A stretch of 64,000 nt of DNA from Stachybotrys elegans. Lineage: Eukaryota; Ascomycota; Sordariomycetes; Hypocreales; Stachybotryaceae. The notes below the pieces were generated by a model. The model worked only from the letters and a program-made list of their open reading frames with translations, was not told the DNA's origin and made no database searches. Positions 53,301-64,000 of this stretch are shown here, one piece after another (position 1 is the stretch's first letter; each line of letters begins with the position of its first letter). The stretch spans positions 124,001-188,000 of the forward strand of contig JAGPNK010000016.1 of assembly GCA_020746835.1 (NCBI GenBank), in the 5' to 3' direction. Position numbers and translations under genes: made by a program.

Positions 53301-55383
53301 GGATCCCTTGACAACACGCTCCAGCGTCCTCGGGCAGCAGCTTCCGCATGCTGAGCCGCAAGCGGATATTGGTCCATGGATGAGAAGCCCGTCCACTCGC
53401 CCTAGTTCCTCAACGCGTTTCTTATCAATCCAACTACAATCGCAGACGCAGTAGATGCATCCGCCGCACCCGACAGAAGCCAGCTTCCGACCAAGCGAGC
53501 CGCTGCACAAAGCATCACCAAACAACCACAAACTTTTACCAATTGTAGCCTATCGATTTCCTTGTTACAATATCAAAGGGCATCCCCAGCAGGGGAATTC
53601 CCGCGTTAACCTCGTTCAGCGTTTGAACCATCGCGTTATAACTCAGCTCGCCGCAGACTTGCCTCTCGCAGCACCCTTCCTTAAGCCCTGTCGAAAGCAA
53701 CCGCAAATTGACTCACCAGAAGCTACCTTTCGAGACTTTGATGTCCAGTAGGCACTATCATCAGGACCTTGATATCGTCTCATCGCCTTGGATGGGTCAT
53801 CTGGGACAGGCCTTCTCGAGGCAGCCCGTGTCGCTTGACCGAGGCCTTCTCGTACGTTACGCAGAAGCCATTTCTGTATATGTGTACTAATGCGAAAGGC
53901 AGCAGCTCTAATTGAGTCGCCAGGCAGAGTCCTCCGTAGGCACGCCCTACGCCACCAACCGCGCAAGCTTCCACGATTGCAATACCTTAGCTACAGGTAT
54001 TTCTGCCAATCGTCAGCAATGACCATACAACCACGCCACTCACTGGGCTAGACCAGCCGCGAAACCTTTTCGTCTACTCCACCAATCTTCCCGCTCGTCA
54101 AGGATATCCCAACGTTAGCCGACCCGAGCGAAGGACATGTAAATTCCATCTTTTTGAAGACGAAAAGAAGAAGAAAAGAAGAAAGAGAGAAGAGAAAGAG
54201 GGAGACAGAGAGAGAGATGGAGGGAAGTGAAAAGATAACAGTGTCCAGGCTATTATCTCACGCCTACGAGATTGTCGCCAGCTCACCGATTGCTGAGCAC
54301 TGCAACGTCGCCATAACAGATTCAACGTCAGCTATAAACAACGTTGGAACGGTCGCGCCGACTTCATTTGATTCATCCAACTTTCACGGCAGTAACGGCT
54401 GGATCTGCTACTTATTGCATCTCACAGTGGCAGAGCACCCAACCTTGAGGATAGTCATCGAGAATCTAGCAGTACCGGACCCGACTACTCTCCACTATCC
54501 GCCGTCGATGTCTACAGATGTCAGGAATTAGGGTCTGCTAGAAGAGTGAATAGGCACGCAATAGAGTCGTAGGGGTCTCGTAGCTAGGTCTAGGTTGGTG
54601 ACGGTTTCAATTCTTGCCCTTTTTGCTTCAATGCAGTCTCTGCTCTAGATATTCTATCCGGGACTAAGTTATCCCAGCGCCGGCCTGCGGCCTCGCTGGG
54701 GTCTCGAGGCTACCCGGGGGCCTAGACCTACGGGTCATGACAACAGACCGGCGACAGTCATGCCCTTGCGCCTCACATCTAAGTGTCCTGACTCTCCCCA
54801 TTGTCAGTAAGTGCAATCCAACCTTTTACGTTCACAGCAAGCCTAATATGGAGCCTTTCTTCAGCTTGGGACACCATTGTCGACAGCCTGGCATTCTCTA
54901 CGACATCGACTTATTCGCTAGTAGCGCACCGTTCGAATTCGATTCAGTCCTTTGATATAAGTCTCTTATCATTTGCACCCAGGTCGCCAATCATGACCAT
55001 GACGTTCCTGCTGTCGTCATCTCGACATTGGAAGCGGCATAGGACAGGTCCAGGCGGCCACAGATCGAGCTTATGACGTCCACGGATGTGATCTCTCTTC
55101 AAACTGGCCTTGAGACTTTGTCGCGGGTTGACCTAGAAAGGCAGCCGTCAGTACATTCAGCAACCGCGCGAAAAGTTCTACAGCCATGCCATGGAATCTA
55201 TAGTCTGCTTCAGGACGTGATCCCTCTCACCAATACCTTTGTGGGTGGCACCCAAGACTGACCCCGCTCCCGAAGTAGCTGCACTATCCACAGCCCACCT
55301 GCCCTCATATCTTCTGGAAACGTTGATACCTGGTGATATCACGGCCAAGTCTGGTCCCAACCCTTTCTTCTCCTCCAAGGAGA
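50320..55383. other. 5-kb gene-free stretch with an AT-rich island
   Basis: No supported gene is seen. 52080-52290 is strongly AT-rich (runs such as TTATATATTAG and CTATTATTTTATCC) and is bordered by the small palindrome GTATTGT-TTT-ACAATAC near 52060. A purine-rich run (AAGAAGAAAAGAAGAAAGAG) lies at 54155-54230. Short open frames such as 51829-52095 and 54154-54531 show no domain. The area looks like decayed repeat or gene DNA. Confidence 0.5.
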
Positions 55384-56145
55384 ATGGACTCCGCAGCCAA
55401 TCCGCCACCCTTGCCTCCCAATGCCTTTCGCTTCCAAGATCTAGAGCTGGAGGAGCCCCCCTTCTATGCTTCAGGCCATTCATTTCTCTACAAGCTCCGA
55501 AATCATCCATCACTCATCTTCAAAGCACGCGCCCATCCGCTAGAGTACAGATTGCAGTTGGCAGCTGAGGCGTGCGCCGTACTTCCCCGACAAGAAGTGT
55601 TTACGCTTACCAAAGAGAATGACTGGTATTTCATGGGCTTCACTATGGATCTCGCGCGTCCCCTCGATCCCCTCATCGTTCGGCCAGAGCAACGTCAGGC
55701 AATCGCAGATAGCATGATTAATGCTGTTGAGACGCTGCATGAAAAAGGAATCGTCCACGGAGACATCAAGCTCGAGAACATGCTTTTGGACGAAAAAGGC
55801 AGTGTTCTCCTTTGTGACTTCGCCGAAGCACGGGTTATGGGCGAGGACGAAGATGAATGGGAGGGGCAAACAACTTGGCATTATATTTCACCAGCCCGAC
55901 GCCGAAAAATCGAGTCGCTTGGGAGTATTCCGCCACCAGTTCCGGAAGATGATATGTACGGACTTGGCCTAAGCATCTGGGCACTATACACCAAGAGAGT
56001 CCCTTTGGAAGATATTGCTTTAGACGATATTGCACTTGGAGAGGTACTTCTGAAAGGAGAGACTGTCGACGTGTCAGCTGTGACCGACGAGCCTGCCAGG
56101 GAGCGAATTAAGGAACTGTTGCGTAAAGGGGGCGCTCGAGTGTAA
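55384..56145 (+). CDS. protein kinase-like protein
   Basis: One exon of 253 residues from ATG 55384, shorter than an average kinase domain with tails. It keeps the catalytic loop HGDIKLEN (H125, D127, N132), a candidate ATP-anchoring Lys47 (LIFKARA) and the metal-binding Asp145, but the usual DFG is DFAEA. The activation segment TTWHYISPAR replaces the APE motif. Such compact kinases with HGDIKxxN and DFAEA are common in fungal genomes and are probably active on unknown substrates. There is no glycine-rich loop of the usual form (GHSFLYKL stands in its place). Confidence 0.75.
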   Translation: MDSAANPPPLPPNAFRFQDLELEEPPFYASGHSFLYKLRNHPSLIFKARAHPLEYRLQLAAEACAVLPRQEVFTLTKENDWYFMGFTMDLARPLDPLIVRPEQRQAIADSMINAVETLHEKGIVHGDIKLENMLLDEKGSVLLCDFAEARVMGEDEDEWEGQTTWHYISPARRRKIESLGSIPPPVPEDDMYGLGLSIWALYTKRVPLEDIALDDIALGEVLLKGETVDVSAVTDEPARERIKELLRKGGARV

Positions 56146-59100
56146 TTTACATGAAACTTATGATGAGGAAAAGAGTGTGCAGTGTAGGATGTAAGCAGTA
56201 GAGAGCAAATAAACAGTAGAGGTGGTGCCTAGTGCCCCGGCAACCAATGCAGTCGTAAACAGTAGACACATGAAACTTATAGTAACTAGTACTCTCATTC
56301 TCATCACTGATCAGAATAATCGTAGCCACGAGTCGGCCAGTCTCCTCAATCGCCTTCTTGTACCATTTGCCACCTACCTTGCTCAGCGACAGCTTCGCCC
56401 ATCTCAGCAAGCACCGCTCGAGACCTTTGTCAAGGGTAATTGCAGCTTTCCCATATACCTACCGGGCATGACAGCCCTCATCAGCGCGATGAATGCTGAC
56501 CATATCTTCCAGTGTTGAACTTCAACATCTTGGACGGCAGCGCTCTTGCGTTCGTCGCCGGCTCGTTTGCAGCGACTCGCATCCAATCTCAACGTTGATC
56601 CTCGGGCTGCAGGAGTAGCAAGCCTAGCCTTCCATAAACAGATCTTCGAGCGCTTCGCCAGTTACATCATACCTGCGCCGGTGGACAGCTAACGGCCTTC
56701 ACGGCCTACTCCTCACAGATCCTCGACATTCAACGCCTTAGGCTCATCTCTGCAATACCACACTGGCCGCATACTTCATAATACTGGAAATGTCCGTACT
56801 CATTCAACTCGGTCTGCGCCGACCTTAGCGTCTCCTGAGAAAAATTGCCCGGCCTAGAATCTAGACAAGAGCACTGCGAGTTTGGACACCGAGTCCATGG
56901 GAGAAACTCCACCCAGCCTACTCAGGCCCTCGAGACGCCCATGCCTCAAACTCCATCATTTTCATACCTACTGCTAATCAAGGGCTATAGCAAACGCAGC
57001 TTGCTTCTTCGTGGGGACTGTGACCCGAATCTCTCTATCCCGTGGTCTCATGGCGGTTATGCAACAGTAATGACTCTGGTCTTGCCATCAGTATTCGAGC
57101 CCAAACGCAATAGCGGTCTGCGGGTGTGGCTTTATATCTCTACATCAAGGTATGTTTGGCCTAGCTCTGCCTCTACAGCGAGTGTATCCGATATCCGACT
57201 AGTCAGTAGCCTTCTCGTCCATATAGCAGCGGCCTCTCAGACCAGTCCGAGTGGCAGCCTTCCCTTCTGGACCCAGCACAGAACCAGCCTCTCTCAATTC
57301 AAGAGCAAAACGGTGCCTTTCTCACGCTTATCAGCTCCGCTCAACACGCTCTCAGTCTACACTCGCTCCGGTTGACAACGGCCGGGAAGCAAGCCAGTCT
57401 GCGTATTACGGGAAGCCATGTGAGTAGTCCAATGGCTGAGAGACCTAGAGACGCCTCTCCTGCCTCTGTGTAATGAGCAATAAGATTATAGAACTTCGCG
57501 GGCATCCAAGACAGCCACTCCCGACTTCAGGGTACCGACCTGTCGATCTTCACGTCTAGCATTTGGCTAGAGAGAACAACACCACACCATCCTACAGCGA
57601 AGCAAGCTCCAATATAGTGATAGGGACACTCGGAGGTCAAACTGTCCCAACGAGGCTAACGCGCTTGTATTTCCACCGCCACTGAGGCACTGTGAAGAGG
57701 CTATCGGCTGAATTCAGGATCTAGGAGACATGAACACTTCCGCAGCATCTCCCAGGGACATTGGCGTCTATCAAATGGGACTCGGGTATAGAGTGCCGAT
57801 GAAGAGTGCATTTTATTGACTTACACTGTCGAAGAGCTGGTCGGATACTCTCAATCTTGGGCTGTGTTTATAGGATGGTAAGGTCTTGTTGGATTGAATG
57901 GAAAGGGGGACATTTATAAGGACATTGGACTTTCTGTTCCAGTGCTCAATGGGATAGATCAGTAACATCAGGAAGGCCCATTTGATAGTCAAATAATATC
58001 TGACCAATAGATGACAGGTGGTAGAAAGATTACGCTTATGGCTATTGAGACGTGAATATTTCGCAATCGCCTGTAGGATGAAGGTCTCCTCGATGGCCCT
58101 GCTATATTCATCACCGAGAACAAAGACCTGCAGTGCCTTGACTGCGGCCGCCGTCATTCCGGCCTGGATTTGGGGCATGAGGATGACCATAGCTTCCACC
58201 GCGTGACTCGGTCAAAGCTGCTCCTTAAATAGCCCTTACGGCCGCTTCCGCGCGCCGACAAAGGGCACGTGATAGACGTAGGCGCGAGGTGATGTATGTA
58301 GACGCGCCGTGATGTGTGTATACGCGCAACACTCCACCCCTATTTCCACCATCCTCTTCTCCCACATCCCTTACTTCATCCTGCAGACACGCGGTTACCA
58401 TTCCGCGCATGAATCACTGTTGTACAACCCCAAGCCCAACTACATGTCGTGTTTGAGTCGTAGCCAGGGCTAGATAGAACGGGACGCAGAGTCTCAAGGA
58501 TTGACAAGAGGAGAAGATGGTGCTTTACGGCGCGAGTGACTGCACCACCATGGAGTGGCTCTCTGTGACTCTTGAGAGCGCTGCTCATTCTCTCCTTTGA
58601 CCAGCTACCGTGGCGATGCTGGGACAACTCACCCGCGCATACCAGGGGCAGCAGACGACTTGTTTGACTTCCAAAATCTTGTTTGGCCGGGTATTAGATA
58701 GCCAACCATCCATCTTCCAGTGTTTTTCTGGAAGCCGCAGGTCGACACTTGGAACCTAGCACAGAGCATCCGAATGCTCACCATCAGAGGCGCTGTGGAC
58801 TGGAATGAAGTGGCTTTGCTAACCCCTATTGTCACGCTTCCTGTTGGTGGGAGCCAGTGCTTACAAGTGAGACACAATGGAGCTCCGTCGGCCACACTGC
58901 CTCACCAACCCCTAGGCATGAACCAGATCCTCGCGAGAGTTCGGATAGGTCCCGTGCTGGCCCAGAACACCCCCAGGACAGATGTTTCAACTCGTATGTT
59001 CCTTTATCCCCTGCTTTCCCAGCCAGGGTCTTACTGGACCACCCTATGAGAACACCTCAGCACATATGGCCTCAAGACGTGTTCTAATTACAGTATAGTC

Positions 59101-59550
59101 ATCAGTCACTAGCGCCCAGCATCCCACGCCTCTGCCCATACCATCTGCCCACTCCTCTCCTCCCAACGCCGCCTTTGTGAGCAACAGACTACAATGAAAC
59201 CTTTGATAATCCTGTGGTGGTTCTCTCGATGGGTATGCTGTTCACTCTCCCCTTCGCCTTGGCGCTTGTGACCTGCCTCATGGCTTGTTTGGCGCCGGTG
59301 TCTCCATGTCCTTTGTGGATGAACACAAGATGACCTATGGGTCATACATGTAGCTGTACTTGCACGCCTGGGAAGACGTGACTCAAACGACGATAGCTAG
59401 CCGTGTAGGGCCGCTGTTGGCTCTCTGTATCCGGGCCCCAGGGTTATATCCAACGGTAACTCGTCCGGACCCCTTGACATATGAGCTGAGCTGCACTTCT
59501 CAGAGTCTTTTCCTCTCATAGTGAACATTGCACACGATGGCTGTGGCATG
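56146..59550. other. gene-poor stretch of 3.4 kb
   Basis: No clear gene. On the minus strand a frame from ATG 58190 (MVILMPQIQAGMTAAAVKAL) to 57813 is protein-like at its start but then loses character; it could be a small gene with an unresolved intron or noise. Near 58270-58330 a short unit like GTGATGTATGTAGACGCG is repeated. Confidence 0.4.
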
Positions 59551-59600
59551 TGTGGGATTTCCTGTTCATGTGCCCCAATGGCATACAAACCAGCGACGTG
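59551..59600 (+). repeat. dispersed repeat family R60, copy 4
   Basis: The shortest copy, TGTGGGATTTCCTGTTCATG through CAGCGACGTGG. It is some 250 bp upstream of the F-box/ankyrin gene. Confidence 0.7.
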
Positions 59601-59849
59601 GCTGTGGCATATCTTCCTCTATCATCGTTGCTCTTGTCATCCTCACTCCTTCTGTCTCATAGGCCAAGGGTGTCTAGAACACCAACCCAGTGCTCGTCAC
59701 GTCCAACGGCAAAGGCAGTTTGATCAAGCAATTGGATATGTTGCCACCAACCAGCAGGCCCTTCTCCGAGTATAAATAATTCGGCTGCTGCCCTCTATAT
59801 TGTCCAACTCAAGACATAGCTTCATCATTGCACCATCACAAAAGCGAAG

Positions 59850-61891
59850 ATGCCTACTTCTGTCTACTCGCTCTCCCAGGAGCTACTGATTCTGACCAGC
59901 GAGTTTCTCCCTACTCGGGATGTTCTAAGTCTCATCAGAACAAAGCCCTTCCACGCAGCTTGCGAATATATTCTCTACAGGCGAGATGCAACACGGGCTC
60001 TGGCTGCTCGCGCCGTCGGCCTAGACGGGACTGCCGATCATTTTCGTGGCAGCGGTCATCCTGATACAGGCCTACCTGTTGACTCTCGTGATGAGAGGTC
60101 TATCATTGTTGCTCACCGGCGCTATCCCGTCTTTCCAAAAGCTCTCGAATGGGCATTGCTTCATGGAGACGTCTCTATTGCTAAAAAGTCCCTGAACTAC
60201 GGGGCAAGATGGGCACTTAGGGCTGAGCGCTCATTTCTGACCCTCGCCAAGGGGGTGGACGTCATTCTACCGGCAGCTGCATCGCGCTCTTCAAGGCCAA
60301 TCTTCGTGGTGGCGCCCGGAGAAACGCGTCAACCAGGGCCCATCCCCCCTTAAAACACGTCGAGCCGTGCCACATGGCAGCATTGTTGAATAATCGAAAT
60401 TTGATGCAGCTGCTGATACAAGAGGGTGCCAATATCAACCGGTTGACCCCTGCGATTGATGAGTATGCCGTAACGCCCTTGTACCTCGCTATAGTCGAGG
60501 ACAAGACCAGAAGAGCCAAGCAGCTTATCGATGCCGGCTGCTCTCTCCAATACTGCATGTTTCATCTACGCAACAAGTCACAAGCTTACCTCAAGGCCCT
60601 CGTGGAAGACAGGCGGTGGCTGCGCGACGTAGAATGGACGCCACTCCAACTTGCCTGTTACTTGAGACGGGAGTCTGTTGTGTCGATGCTGGCCAAGCTC
60701 CCTGAAGCTTACTATGGACCCGAGCGGAACCGGAACTCGCCGCTGTATTTGGCCGCCACTCAAAGAGAGGGTGGTCCTCCCATCTCGATACCTATCTTGC
60801 GACTTCTCGTTCAGGCGGGAGCGAAGTTTCGCGACGACGACGGCATCGAGCCTCTGCACCAAGCAATGAAAAGCTTCAAGGGGCACGAGCTTCAAGAGGT
60901 GGTCGCTCTCTTCTTGGATGCTCGTCTCGGTTCCATGGTCACAGCTGAAGGGTTCGGCCCGGTCGAGTACGCGGCACAAGCCTTGAACCACGAGGCCATT
61001 GCCATCTTCCTTCGCGCCGGGTGTGGTGTGAATGCCTCGGAACGTGTAGCTCATGCCGACGCCCTGGGCCCAGGCCAACTATATTCGCCTTTCTTTCCTC
61101 TTACACGCGCTTTTGTATTTTACAATGGGGAGCCGATAGAGAAATATCGGGAAGAAAACGTGCGAAAGTGCATCAAGGCCCTCATCGACGCCCGATTCCC
61201 AATTGGATACAGGCATATGGTAGGTGCGTTGGGCGCAAAGGCAGAGCTTAGATCTGCAGGACATATGAGACTCGTCAAGATGCTCGCCGATCACTGGGAT
61301 CAGTCACAACCCCATTCCGACATGGAGGTGGCTGAACTTTACACTTGCGTTTATCAGAATGTGGAAGCCCTCCATTTCCTCATGGATAGGTATCCCTTGG
61401 CGCAAGGAATCCCAGAGCTGGACTGGAGACTTATTCTCTTCTACTCAGCCGTCGCAGATACTCTATTCCTCGCATACCTTCTGCGAAACGGCGTAGGCGC
61501 GCCAACGGCAGGCAAGATTGCCAGCCTATTGTCGAAGCGGGGATGGGGGGGTGGCCTCCAAGAACTCCTTCATCTTCTGCTTCGTGGAAGTGTCAATTTG
61601 AACGAGGACATCACGGACGTACGGCTGAGAAGCGCTATGCGCGCTCAACCGAATGCGCCCGAGGCCCCGGCCAAACCTCTTCTCCATTACATCCTGGGCA
61701 AGAGAACTCTGGGCTTGGGAGAGCAAGGATGTGGCTCCGACGTATGGTATAGCACTCTGAGAACTCTGCAGAGGCATGGCCTTGATGTGAAGAGAAAGGA
61801 CGCATCTGGTATGACGGTGTTGGAGGTCGAGCGTCCGCAGAATTATGATAAGGAGTATGTGAAAGCCTTGGAAAAGGTCTTTGCCAGATAG
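59850..61891 (+). CDS. F-box and ankyrin-repeat protein, internal junction unresolved
   Basis: The first part (ATG 59850) begins with an F-box-like motif (LSQELLILTSEFLPTRDVLSL) and runs to a stop at 60353. The second part, open to 61891, has ankyrin units (NNRNLMQLLIQEGANINRL, TPLYLAIVEDKTRRAKQLI, SPLYLAATQ, ISIPILRLLVQAGAKF, IEPLHQAM). The second frame is protein-like from about 60270 (GSCIALFKANLRGGARRN), overlapping the first frame. I find no convincing intron at the switch: a 41-nt GT-AG pair at about 60255-60295 is in phase but lacks a branch site. So the gene either uses an atypical intron or has a frameshift. The family would be a substrate adaptor of SCF ubiquitin ligases; DCN1 in this window serves the same ligase class, a general link only. 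Confidence 0.65.
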
Positions 61892-62538
61892 CTGGATGGC
61901 TGTCGATGTGTTTGGCCGATGTTTGTAAGGGTGATAGATAGATCCTTAATATAAGACAGGAGTTTGCAGCAGCATGAAGCTTGCTCACTGGTCCGAGTAT
62001 TTCTTCTCACCATTACGAATCCCTGAAAGCAATAGTGACATTGTGGGATATTCCTGTCATCCGAAGTCATGATAAACTTCTCAAACAGTATTGCTGAGTC
62101 CAGCCCAGTAGTCGTAGTAACCCACAACGTATCAAACTCCTTTCCAACCTCAAAGTTCCCAATCCTCTCCTCAAGACCCAAGACCCTCGCGCCCCCCATC
62201 GTCGCCAGATAAAACACCTCCTCCAGCAGGAGGCTCTTGTCGGCCCCGTCGGAGAACTTCTCCTGCGCGTTTGACGCGATAATGGCTTGCCGCATGACAG
62301 CTAGCATCTGCGACGCCCAGCCCCCGCCGCTGTCGGTGCCCAGGCCGACTTGGCCTAGGTAGAAGTGACGGGCATCCGGCAGGTCGATGGCGGTTCCGTC
62401 GTCGGCCGACTTGAATGATACGATGTGGCCATTCACGTCAACAGCGAGGGTCGCATCTTGCAGGATTTCCAGCTCCGTCTCGCTCCGAGAGTGAATAACG
62501 CCGCCGTGGAAGATGAGAGGCTGGTTTGTGGAAGCCAT
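61843..62538 (-). pseudogene. guanine deaminase relic with the catalytic core deleted
   Basis: Guanine deaminase converts guanine to xanthine with a metal in a TIM-barrel of about 450 residues. Here the start MASTNQPLIFHGGVIHSRSE and the strand LAVDVNGHIVSFKS match its N-terminal part, up to LPDARHFYLG. In a normal enzyme the following residues are GF(V/I)DTHxHAPQ, bearing the metal-binding HxH. In this frame YLG passes directly into QVGLGTDSGGGW, which belongs some 240 residues further on, and the C-terminal part continues normally (EEVFYLATMGGARVLGLEER, then GNFEVGKEFDTLWV, then ILFEKFIMTSDDRNI, about 62046). Thus an in-frame deletion removed all metal-binding His residues. The frame continues without homology to 61843 and overlaps the 3' end of the ankyrin gene. 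Confidence 0.8.
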
Positions 62539-62706
62539 GCTGGTGGTTGGATAAGTGAGAATGAGGGGAGATAAGCACGGCGCCACCGTCCCACTGACAC
62601 TGTAACCATAACGCAAGACTGGGCTTACTGTGTGGAATTACTACGGCTATTTGATGTGGCTGATTTGTTCTTAATAGACATCGTCTTTATCCTCCAGAAA
62701 CCGTCG

Positions 62707-63174
62707 TCACGCAGTTCCAACTGTCTGCGCATCATCCCTAAGCTGTGACAGGATACCAAACATCTCGGCCTCAACCTTGGGTAGCGCCATGGTCGCTGCC
62801 GGTACCCTTCCGAGTGGCAAACTCGCCCGCCTAGCCCTAACTTCCTCGACTGCAGCTCTGAGGAAGCCCGTGTAAACAAGGTTGGGGTTGTTGACTGTGG
62901 GTAGCAGCTGATCCAAGATGACTTCGCTGAATTGCACCAACGATATAATCAAAGACTCGCTGGTGACTGGATCCGGGAGAAACTGCCCGGTCTGCTGAGA
63001 CTTGCTGACTTGGAACCTGTCGTCCCATGCGATGAACTCGGTGAAGGCGATCTGAATGCTGGAAGTAGCGCGAATCCATTCTGGGAGTTTGACCGACTCA
63101 AACTGGCGAGATATCTCGACCACGGCTGCGGCGAGCTTTGCAACGTCGGCGTTGTAAGTCGTTATGGGTTCCAT
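62707..63174 (-). CDS. small uncharacterised protein, 155 residues
   Basis: The frame from ATG 63174 (MEPITTYNADVAKLAAAVVE) to 62707 is helical and shows no named domain. An in-frame ATG 69 bases earlier exists, but a TATA-like run (TTTATAAAAC on the minus strand, about 63231-63240) lies between the two, so the later ATG is the more likely start. No signal peptide or membrane helix is present. I do not recognise the family. Confidence 0.55.
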   Translation of the reverse strand: MEPITTYNADVAKLAAAVVEISRQFESVKLPEWIRATSSIQIAFTEFIAWDDRFQVSKSQQTGQFLPDPVTSESLIISLVQFSEVILDQLLPTVNNPNLVYTGFLRAAVEEVRARRASLPLGRVPAATMALPKVEAEMFGILSQLRDDAQTVGTA

Positions 63175-63243
63175 TGTGGGTGTGGTATTGTCGAAATGTA
63201 AGTTGAAGAAAATGATTGCAGAGATGCCGGGTTTTATAAACAT

Positions 63244-63536
63244 GGGTCTAGGCTTGCAGTGATACGGTGCTCAAGAGCCTGACTGTGATTCAGGTAGACA
63301 GTGTTCTTTTGAACGCCCTCCAGTCGTGAGTATTGATTCACGATGCGGCATGTCGATTCCTCAATCTATTCCCAACAGCTGTTTCTCACGGCAAGTCGGT
63401 GAGTTCTTTGTGGTTCGACTTATATTACAGCTAACAGAGAATCAGATAAGTCATAGGCTGAGTCCATCCGTTTTAGTGCAAGATCGTGTGCAATAGCATA
63501 GGTTACAAAGTTGATTACTCAATATAGCAAGCATAA
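63244..63536. other. intergenic
   Basis: Upstream flank of the small protein gene. I see nothing further. Confidence 0.4.
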
Positions 63537-63608
63537 GGCACCACCCCTACTGTTTACTTGCTCTCTACTGCCTACACCTCACACTGCACAATCTTTTCCT
63601 CATCATAC
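63537..63608 (+). repeat. dispersed repeat pair, copy 2
   Basis: Partner of 18987-19055. It starts GGCACCACCCCTACTGTTTA and continues TGCTCTCTACTG, with many C/T differences from copy 1. Confidence 0.6.
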
Positions 63609-63752
63609 CAAGAATAAAGAGTTCATTCCCTAGTTTCAAGACGTCTTTCCCTATAGAGTATAGGGTTATAAATCGCTATATCCTGCTGACAAGCCAGCTC
63701 AAGACCTAGCAGCTCATACTAAAGACCGTACTAGAGGGCAAAAGGCAGTGGT

Positions 63753-63964
63753 TTAGTAGTTTACGTCCGCCAATTCCGGGTCCGTCATTTGCCTCAGAGC
63801 AAGCAAATCGTTCTCCAGGGTCTCAGAGAGGTCCATTCGGCTTAAACCGCCATGCGCGTTATCCTCAACTCTGGGAAGGAGTTCACTACCCAACTCGCGC
63901 TTCGCCGCCTCGACTGCGTCTATCGGTGCAATGCTATAGCGAAGTTCCAGCGACTTCACAAGGT
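63753..63964 (-). CDS. last exon of a gene running off the right edge
   Basis: The exon reads LVKSLELRYSIAPIDAVEAA and onward to a stop at 63753, about 70 residues. Immediately upstream on the minus strand is an intron end with the canonical branch site GTCTAAC and acceptor TTGCGCAG, so the rest of the gene lies beyond the window. The sequence is helical and acidic with no domain that I recognise. Confidence 0.6.
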
Positions 63965-64000
63965 CTGCGCAAGTTAGACATGTATCAACTGACGTGAGGC

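Overview
The window is nuclear DNA of a filamentous ascomycete, most likely a Sordariomycete of the Hypocreales type. The reasons are short phase-consistent introns of about 45-65 nt with GTRNGT donors and CTRAC/CTAAC branch points, a gene density of roughly one gene per 2-3 kb, a mix of fungal-only families (Zn2Cys6 factor, yapsin, NACHT-WD40 receptor, HET relic, GH3 glucosidase), and decayed repeats rich in transitions. No tRNA or rRNA gene and no prokaryotic-style operon is seen. Gene models were built by hand from open frames, splice motifs and phase.

Layout. The left edge holds the 5' part of a Zn2Cys6 regulator and a secreted tannase/feruloyl esterase, followed by 2.4 kb of decayed repeat DNA. 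Positions 5.4-19.8 kb form a core housekeeping block: DCN1 (cullin neddylation), mitochondrial ribosomal protein bS6m, an NDUFAF6-like complex I assembly factor, RAD5 (DNA damage tolerance), a small membrane protein, a GPI-type yapsin aspartic protease and a GNAT acetyltransferase. From 20.6 kb the window becomes accessory. It holds a 1762-residue NACHT-WD40 receptor with a MITE in its first intron, an orphan 620-residue protein, a broken C2H2 gene, a broken sugar transporter, an indoleamine 2,3-dioxygenase, a membrane-anchored lectin-like protein, a GH3/PA14 beta-glucosidase, a double GRF-finger protein and an orphan 475-residue protein. The stretch 43.6-46.1 kb is a repeat and relic zone (candidate solo LTR, candidate tRNA-derived SINE, HET relic). 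Then come a secreted M14 carboxypeptidase, a 117-bp tandem repeat and a multipass membrane protein. After a 5-kb gene-free stretch there is a kinase-like gene, another 3.7-kb gap, an F-box/ankyrin gene, a core-deleted guanine deaminase relic, a small orphan and the last exon of a gene leaving the right edge.

How the genes work together. The core block looks like ordinary conserved synteny, with the RAD5 and NDUFAF6-like genes sharing a divergent promoter. The secreted esterase, yapsin, GH3 glucosidase and carboxypeptidase point to breakdown of plant or other polymers and to wall remodelling. The NACHT-WD40 gene and the HET relic belong to non-self recognition. I see no secondary-metabolite cluster.

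The most unusual signal is the yapsin propeptide (residues 23-122). It is a run of near-identical LPVVDDN-type peptides separated by Lys-Arg sites, the architecture of a Kex2-processed peptide precursor, fused in frame to a protease. Next are a guanine deaminase relic that lost its metal-binding core in frame, a dispersed 60-bp element with four copies, and a tRNA-like SINE candidate.
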